A DNA stretch of 64,000 bases, from positions 25,806,001 to 25,870,000 of the forward strand of contig NC_071338.1 of the NCBI RefSeq assembly GCF_027744825.2, written 5' to 3'. The notes under the pieces are model-generated. The model saw only the letters and a list, made by a program, of their open reading frames with translations, had not been told where the DNA came from and did no database searches. Source of the DNA: Synchiropus splendidus (lineage: Eukaryota; Chordata; Actinopteri; Syngnathiformes; Callionymidae). Both the position numbers and the translations under genes were made by a program. Of this stretch, positions 57,570 through 64,000 are shown piece after piece (the stretch's first letter is position 1; every line of letters starts with the position of its first letter).

Positions 57570-58345
57570 TTTCCATCAAACACGTCGCAGTCGTCTGGCG
57601 TTGAAAACCTGCTACTTCTTCATTGAAAGGCAGAATAAAGCCGACACTTCCCGCCTAATGTGCAGGACTCGAGCATCTTGACATTCATGGTGAGAAGTGG
57701 AGCGGTGAGACTTTAGAGACCTCCCAGAAGGGCAGGTATGAGGAGAGGCAACCAGAGATGATAATGTCGCGGTGTAAGAGGCCTGTACGAGTGCTTGAAG
57801 CAGAGGAGAATCTCATTTCGGAAGCAATCCTCAGCCAGTCCTCTCCCCTTACGACTCAATACCGAGGAGCCGTGTGTCTCCGTGCCGCACTCTTTGTTAC
57901 TCTTCATTATCAATCCAGCAAATTGGACGCAGCCGTAATCCCTCACCCCAAAATGACACCGCAGCGAGGGTCCTCTTTGTGTTAGAGCGCTTGCTTGCAG
58001 CATGTTGGAACACGGCTGCACTGTTTTTCCTGTTAGTTTTAGTCTCATCTCAGCTAATTATTATTTTTGCTTATAGCGCCTAGGCTTCCCGTGGGAGGCG
58101 CCTTAATTAATCATTTATAAATCTACACAGCCTCCCAGTTTATTAGTTTCTGCCTTTGGTGTTGGCTGACTGCATTGGGATACCGCAAATGATTAGTTAC
58201 AGGAATGAAGGCTTCACCCGCCCCCCACTTCCATCCTCCTTTGCATGGCTAGGAGAGGAGGGGGCCCTTTCTTTCCGACATGTTATTCACCTTCTCTCCT
58301 CTGTGAACTTTTGCTCTTAGTTTCAACTATCTCAACTCAAATTTA
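57570..58345. promoter_or_regulatory. Candidate conserved non-coding blocks
   Basis: Repeat-free. The strongest part is 58030-58160: 'ctcagctaattattattttt', 'gaggcgccttaattaatcat' (58096-58115), 'ttataaatctacacagcctc' and 'cagtttattagtttctgcct', followed by 'gcaaatgattagttacagga'. Dense TAATTA and TTTATAA words suggest homeobox or MEF2-like input. Function inferred. Confidence 0.4.
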
Positions 58346-58790
58346 CACGTGGTCTTTTGCTAAATTCTGACATCATGCCGTGATTGAATCAGAAGTTAAC
58401 TGCTGCCGTACGAAACAATTCAACTTTGAACAAGAGAGTTGGAGGAATGTGTGCTTGGACTGGTGATGACTGACCAGGCTTTAACAGCTGAAGAGTTTGA
58501 GTTTGATCTAATTGCGTGTGAACAATTACGCTTCACAGAAATGTCAGCTTCACAAAAAGCATTTGGCTTCATGAACAATCGCAGTATTGGTTGTAGGCAA
58601 CACTTCACCTACAAAGTAAACACCGAGAAACAAGGTGTTTACTTTTAACATGCCTCTCCAGCCTACCTTCCGGGAAAAATCTAGTTTTCAGAGAGTGTTG
58701 TTTTCAGAAATGTATACACAACAAGACATTTATGGACGGCATGGAGCTCCAAGTCTTCATTCACTGCAGATCTTCACTCCCATGGACGTG
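58346..58790. other. Intergenic, no gene seen
   Basis: Open frames on both strands at 58420-58648 overlap each other. No domain recognised. Confidence 0.4.
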
Positions 58791-58791
58791 T

Positions 58792-59010
58792 TGATGTTGG
58801 GAAAATGGACTTTTGCGTCGCTTACTGATGAGTTAGGTGTTTCAATGGACACATAGAATGAATGGAGCGCCATCCCATGGCTTGCCTAACCCCACCTCCG
58901 TCTGTTATGTGTCGCACTGCTGCAGAAGGCAGGACATGTGTTTCAATTGAAAATCGAATAATTTGAAGGCTGAAGGCTGCCTTCTGCGTCAGTATTGGAC
59001 CTTGTTTTTC
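58792..59010. repeat. Dispersed repeat family copy (pairs with 18378-18535)
   Basis: 'catagaatgaatggagcgcc' and 'tgtgtcgcactgctgcagaa' match the 18-kb copy in the same orientation. Its left part matches 46160-46255. The copy ends near 'ctgcgtcagtattgg'. Family unknown. Confidence 0.6.
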
Positions 59011-59269
59011 TGCATCACTGCTTGTGTATTTTGAGTCCAACCTCAAGTTAAATGCAACATACTTACGTATCCAGTGTATGTGATAACATAATCAAGTGAC
59101 TCAGATGGGACTCCCAAGGTAGGCCTGAAGTCTGATACACAACATTTCATTTCACCGCAAAGTACAAGCCGTTCTACATGCAGTAGAAAAAAAAGTAAAT
59201 TCAGATCAAATAACTGGCTTTTCACACCGCAGACTCTGTCTTGAGACAAAGTATGTACGGGTCAAAAGT

Positions 59270-59545
59270 CTGACGTGAACATAAGCGAACCGGGTTTTGG
59301 CCGCGGACTTGAACCCGTCTGGACAGCTGCACCTCGTCCCGGGAAGCTCTCCACGGGGGTGATCTGACTTTATGGACAGACAAATTTACTAAATAAATAA
59401 TTTTGGGATCTATCTGACGATGACTCGGAGCGACTCGTAGTGAAGTGACCGAGAAATAAGGTGGTCAAGCCGATGGCTGTGAATAGGTTCGGGCTAGTGA
59501 CCCGACCGTCGCCCGGCTGATGACGACTTCCTTGAGACGTGCTTC
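59270..59545. other. GC-rich block of unknown nature
   Basis: GC content is visibly higher than its neighbours. On the - strand, 'cgggttcaagtccgcgg' contains GGTTCAAGTCC, which fits a Pol III B-box. The T-arm does not pair properly and no acceptor stem was found, so it is not a tRNA. A tRNA-derived SINE fragment is possible. Confidence 0.35.
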
Positions 59546-59985
59546 ATCGTGGGTCACAAACCAACTATTTTGCACAGAGCACCACCAGCTGAGATGGAAA
59601 AAAAGGACATCGCCTGAGGCGTAGAGGTGCGAGGCTGCACAGCAGGGGGCGAATCAAACTTGGGCCACCCAAGACAGAATCTGCAGTGTGAAAGGCCTCC
59701 AGTGGATTTTTTAAAACTCAGACAAAAGTTGTGCATTGCACTCCAGGCCCCGCCGTAGACACACCGATTTCACTTGTGTCGCCGTTTGTGCCCTGGTTTT
59801 CCCTCTATGCGCTGACATAGCTTCATTTCTGTGGGTTGTCCTCTGACTAAACTGAACAGGAAGGATGTTATTACGACGAATGATATTGCTCCAACACAGG
59901 CTGCCTCTGGGTCGGGTCTGTCTTTGGTCACTCATTTACAATCAGGCAAAGGTCAGCAGTAGAAAAGCCATGGCCAAGCACCGGA
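59546..59985. other. Intergenic, no gene seen
   Basis: Short - strand frames (59554-59736, 59711-59935) lack domains. No repeat family recognised. Confidence 0.4.
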
Positions 59986-59989
59986 GCTG

Positions 59990-60330
59990 TCAGCCTTTTA
60001 TTGGAAATGAGGCAGTATTTCCATCAGTGTGAGAGAAAATGAATCCACTGAATGCAGCATGGGCGGTTTCCTTCATATTTTCCGGCTCCAGGAAGGAGCG
60101 ACACAGCAGTTCCCCCTTGTTACGTCTTTAATTCCAACATGATCATTCGTATTGCACATAGTGAGTTGTCAGAGTTTCATCTATACAACTTTTGAAATGT
60201 CAAATACAAAAAAATCTCTCATTTCTCCTCCTCACTGATGTTTTTGTTCTGGCAGCTATTTAAATTCACACGCCGGCGAACCCTCGGCCTCATCACGGAG
60301 TTATTTGTTAATCAACACAAGGGCAGACTT
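59990..60330. promoter_or_regulatory. Candidate conserved non-coding block
   Basis: 'gtctttaattccaacatgat', 'ggcagctatttaaattcaca' and 'gttatttgttaatcaacaca' (60300-60319, with a GTTAATCAAC HNF1-like half site) are in repeat-free sequence. Confidence 0.35.
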
Positions 60331-60985
60331 TTTTCACCGATAACGTGAGCAGAGGGAAGAAAAAAAACCACACAATCGTGAAGATCTGGGAGGCAGATTG
60401 AAATAGGGGCCTGACAGCGCAGGTAATTAAATTGCCATTTGTATACAGAGAGATGGTGAGTGTTTTTGTGTGAGGAGCAGTTGAAATGTGCCTGTCTTTC
60501 CTGTTTTTTTTCCCCTCAATATGGTCGGGTATGCTAGGAATGTGTAATTCACATGTAACAGAAAAAAATAATGGAAACATATTCATCACCATGAAAGCAA
60601 TCAATTAGTCATTCATCATCTTTCGCTTTTTTTGCTTCTCATAACTGCGATATTGGAGCTTATCCCAGGTAGCTGGTGTAAAGGGCCGTGGACAACGCTA
60701 TCAAGGTTCTGTCTCACTGTGAGACTGCAGTCCTTCAGCAGTCCTTCTTTCACGGAGACCTATACTTTAAGTGGCTTTTGTAAAATGATATTGGACCCTT
60801 ATGTAACACTACTTCCATATGAAAGTGTATAAGCCCCGCCCACCGAAAACACTGATCTGAAATTCTGTTTTCTCACACGCCCACTCCACTGTGACTGGTC
60901 AAGAGCCATGGGCAGTTTCTACAGTACTGAGGAAACCCCCACTCTGCCTCAGGTTAAAAGTGCAGGCAGGAGCGTTTCTGTCATG
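60331..60985. other. Intergenic, no gene seen
   Basis: 60780-60900 ('gtataagccccgcccaccga') may be repeat-derived. No gene recognised. Confidence 0.35.
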
Positions 60986-60989
60986 GCCG

Positions 60990-61690
60990 TCTATGGGATC
61001 AGACCCAGTTGCTGAATTGTTGAGGACTGGCAGATGGCTGGAGAGATTGACGGTAGATTTAACAAGGTTTATTAACAACATCAATTAACAAACAAACAAA
61101 AAGAAAAACAGGAACGATGAACCAAGGACACCTGTTGACGCCGACCTGAAACAACCTGAAACAGAAAAGAGGCAAATTATAATAAAGCCTAACTAACGGG
61201 GACAACACAAACGCACTCAGAATTTACTCATGAGGCCCAATAAACAGAAAGCGCTCGGTGGTGGAATTTAACACACACATATATGAGGAATAACAATGAC
61301 GTGAAGAAAAACAAAGGGTGAGTTAAACCAAGCACTCACACACAATCTAATCGAGAGATGCGAGAGTGTAGAAAATGGAGCGAAGAGAACCAACTCAGGA
61401 GGCGGCAGAAAGAGGATCTAGCACGCACGGAATTTAGAAATATCAAACAAGAGCACGAGAAGGGTCAAGAGAGGGTTTACCGTGAGGACGTGAAGCAACC
61501 ATCTGGCAGCGCAGGTTGGAACCCAGGTGTAGAAATCAGTCGAGTCTGATCAGCAGAATGGGATCCAGCTGCGCTGCTGTGAAGCTGAGGAAAGAGAAGG
61601 AAAAGGAAACGACACACAGGAACACAGGAAGTAACAAAATAAGAGCACATGATAAACAAAACATGACAGTTTCCGATATGAAAACATAAC
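60990..61690 (-). mobile_element. Possible retroelement remnant, antisense
   Basis: A purine/A-rich stretch on the + strand ('acaaacaaacaaaaagaaaa', 'cctgaaacaacctgaaacag', 'cgacacacaggaacacagga', 'agtaacaaaataagagcaca') resembles the antisense 3' region of fish retroelements (TTTGTTA...GTGTTCCTGTGTTCC). No protein remnant was readable. Weak. Confidence 0.25.
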
Positions 61691-62235
61691 ATTTTTTTCT
61701 TTTCAAAAACAGTACCATACACCATAGGAATCCTACTCCACACATGGTACGCGCTCTCTTGCGCTTGGCATTTAATGAGCCGATTCAGGTTCATAGGGAG
61801 GGAAGTGGCTGACACTCTGGAGACGTTGGTATTCCAGCATTGGGCACATACAGTAGACCACACATCTATATTGAATTACAGTAGAAGCCCTCATGAAACC
61901 TCCGTTTGTTTCTGAAACAAATCAGGTTCACTCCAATCCAAGGCTCAAGCTGCATTCTGAGATTATTTCCGTGAAGCTTCTGCAGTTACAGTCAAGACAC
62001 AATGCTTCCAAAACCAAAAGAAAATGTAGGAACAGTTTTCTTTTGACAACTAGCTTGGCCTGTAATCGTCCGTTTTAATCCAACATAGGCCCACGACACG
62101 AGTCGGCTTTTCCATGCGTGTGAGTTGGAACCAGACAGTTTCACATCAGAGTTTCATTGAGGCTGTATCATTTCTGGATTGAAAGCTGTCCTCTGCTTCG
62201 CTGCTGTATCGCAATTCTGCAAGTTGTGAGATTCT
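61691..62235. other. Intergenic, no gene seen
   Basis: The 128-codon - strand frame 61477-61863 crosses the possible retroelement edge and has no domain. Confidence 0.4.
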
Positions 62236-62239
62236 CCCT

Positions 62240-62650
62240 GACAATGGAGCATATTTGAATTGAGACGGAAGAGAATTGAAGGTCATGCCGGTCATCGGTC
62301 TAATTCAATGTGCCACAGTAGGAGTCAGAATAGCAGATCCATGTATTGACCAGAGTTCATTTAGCAAGTACGTCCATACTTGCACATTTCGGAATTTCAT
62401 TTATTGAACTTTATGCGTAATTACACTGCAGTGCGTCTGTGCCGAAAGGTTCCTTTGTGTACAAAGCCAAATCAAGAGTGCCAATGAAAGGCAGAGGGAA
62501 AGCCTCGGAAATGTAAGTGGGGAGTGTTGGCCTCGCTTGCTCCGTCAGGCGTGTTCTTAAATGATGCCCGTGTGTTTAAGGCCACAGATTAGAAGCTTAC
62601 GTGAAGCACAGAGAATGAAGAATGAGAGTCACTTGGGCTTCATGCTGACA
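62240..62650. promoter_or_regulatory. Candidate conserved non-coding block
   Basis: 'cggtctaattcaatgtgcca', 'gaatttcatttattgaactt', 'tatgcgtaattacactgcag' (62412-62431) and 'gccacagattagaagcttac' lie in repeat-free sequence. Confidence 0.35.
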
Positions 62651-64000
62651 AAGTAGTGCCACAGTTTTTTTTGCCTGAGCTTTGCTTTTGGTATCTTCAG
62701 TTAGGTTTTATCAATGAATGCTGCAATTGATCTGAGAGCAGTTGCTGACACATTCAGTCTGACATTAAAATGGTTGATGTTTTTGGGAGTGAGTTCAAAC
62801 TGAAAACCTAAATCATACTCTTTCTGTGTTTTAGTTGAGAATATATTTTAACTTTGCTATTTTAACTTAAGCTTTGTTTGTTTTTGTGTTTGTTTTGTTT
62901 GTTTTTGTTTCACTTCAAGTCAAAACAGAATTTATTTATTTTCTGCCCCTTATTGCACACTTTCTATGATGACAAAAATAATCATATTTTCTTCGCATTT
63001 ATTTCTAGCGTTTGGGTAATACCTTTTCACATGAAGGCCACATAAATACAAGGGCCACACTTATTCTCCAAATGTACTCTGACTTTACAAAAGCTGCATG
63101 TGGCATCATGACACCTTAATAACATTATTAGTCTTAGTTGTAATATCTAATGCACATTTGCGACTATAAGTGTATTTCTCTGTGAATATTGCTTGTCGTC
63201 AGTATGAAAACACCATCAGTACCTCTTGAGCGCCACCTTGTTCAGCGCTCTGTTTAGACGTCACCACGAGTCGAGCAAGATTCCTAGAAGCTCTCCACAT
63301 CATCTTCCCTGAGTTATGCTCAACAGAATTTCCCTTCATCACATTCTGCTTCTTGAGCACTTGAAATATTCAGTCACTGACATGTAACGGTCCTTTAATC
63401 CGTTGCTTGTGTCTCATCTTCACCATCCAGTAGGTGGAAACACTCAAGGTGAAATGTCCCAACACCAGAGGAGTAAACTTGCATGCGGACATTTACTTGA
63501 CCACTGCAACGTCCACACAGTCAGCTGTTGACCTTGAAATGTATTTGAAGGATTCCTCTTCATCCTCGCATCTATAAAACCCAGTACTAGATGTTTCTGG
63601 AAATGGTCATTTGGTAAATTCAAACATATTAGTAAAGTTATGAACAAAAGAGTTAAGATTATGAATCAGAATTCCCGTGTTATATGTGGAGCTACCTCTC
63701 AAGCTGAAAGAGAATGGGATACTAAACAGCCAGATATCAGCGTTACCTTTGAGACTTACGAACTTGATCAGATTTTACAGAATCAGTTGCACCGGTGAAC
63801 GTTTCCAGACTGATATACTGTCCGGAGGAACGAATAGCGGGTAAATGTCAGGCCAGTCATTCCATTTGGCCGACGGCTACACGGAATGGAGGGATCGACT
63901 TTAAAGCAGAGGATTTGTGACATGATGTCCACTGCTTTTGTCCTAATCTGCTCTAATAGAATCCTGATTTGTTTCACTCAGAGAAGGAAGTTGCGGCGAT
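62651..64000. other. Intergenic, no gene seen
   Basis: Includes a TTTTGTTTG-rich stretch at 62880-62920. No gene or named repeat recognised through the window end. Confidence 0.4.

Noticed and set aside
59290..59360. tRNA gene on the - strand
   Set aside because: A B-box-like word is present, but the T-arm does not pair, the A-box is poor and there is no acceptor stem.
61477..61863. 128-codon - strand frame
   Set aside because: Part lies in possible retroelement sequence and part in unrelated DNA, with no domain.

Overview
The window looks like nuclear DNA of a ray-finned fish, probably a percomorph-type teleost. The call rests on the repeats: an RTE-like 3' tail ending in 'cataacctctatagcagagg', an L2-type 3' end containing 'gagaacatgcaaactcca', a LINE tail ending in 'ggatggatggacgg', a Tc1/mariner-type MITE with 'cagtggtacctcgg' ends, several hAT-like elements, and long TG and GA microsatellites. 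There are no bacterial operons, Shine-Dalgarno-spaced genes, rRNA genes, convincing tRNAs or CRISPR arrays. I cannot name the species or the chromosomal locus.

The window is almost entirely non-coding. No multi-exon protein gene can be followed. Two places may touch genes. A CpG island at about 6230-7060 has a short candidate first coding exon on the + strand (ATG at 6422, donor GT at 6453). A protein-like open frame at 16339-16587 on the - strand ends at a stop and may be a terminal coding exon. Neither is recognised. The other open frames look like chance or lie in repeats; the longest is 38325-38915.

The layout is a mosaic of repeat-free blocks and old mobile elements. The repeat-free blocks are rich in homeodomain-type TAATTA/ATTA cores, POU-like octamers and AT-rich runs, and they resemble vertebrate conserved non-coding elements. 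They lie near 3.7-6.2, 7.06-7.26, 9.95-10.5, 12.1, 13.0-13.6, 16.6-17.8, 21.3-22.0, 27.7-28.0, 30.2-31.1, 35.4-36.5, 38.3-38.9, 43.0-43.3, 50.0-50.6, 54.6-55.3, 56.0-56.8, 57.6-58.3, 60.0-60.3 and 62.2-62.6 kb. Conservation itself was not tested. The pattern suggests a gene desert or large intron around a developmental regulator, which is inference.

The mobile elements include an inverted-repeat element at 1.0-1.65 kb, a terminal-inverted-repeat element filled with about 28 copies of a 22-bp unit at 7.72-8.62 kb, a complete MITE at 26.78-27.37 kb and a LINE fragment at 28.3-28.75 kb. Further along are nested DNA elements at 31.2-32.4 kb, a 1.25-kb hAT-like element at 37.07-38.31 kb whose core recurs inverted at 57.03-57.42 kb, a long-armed hairpin element at 43.43-44.16 kb, an L2 tail at 46.87-47.09 kb and a probable hAT element at 50.68-51.81 kb.
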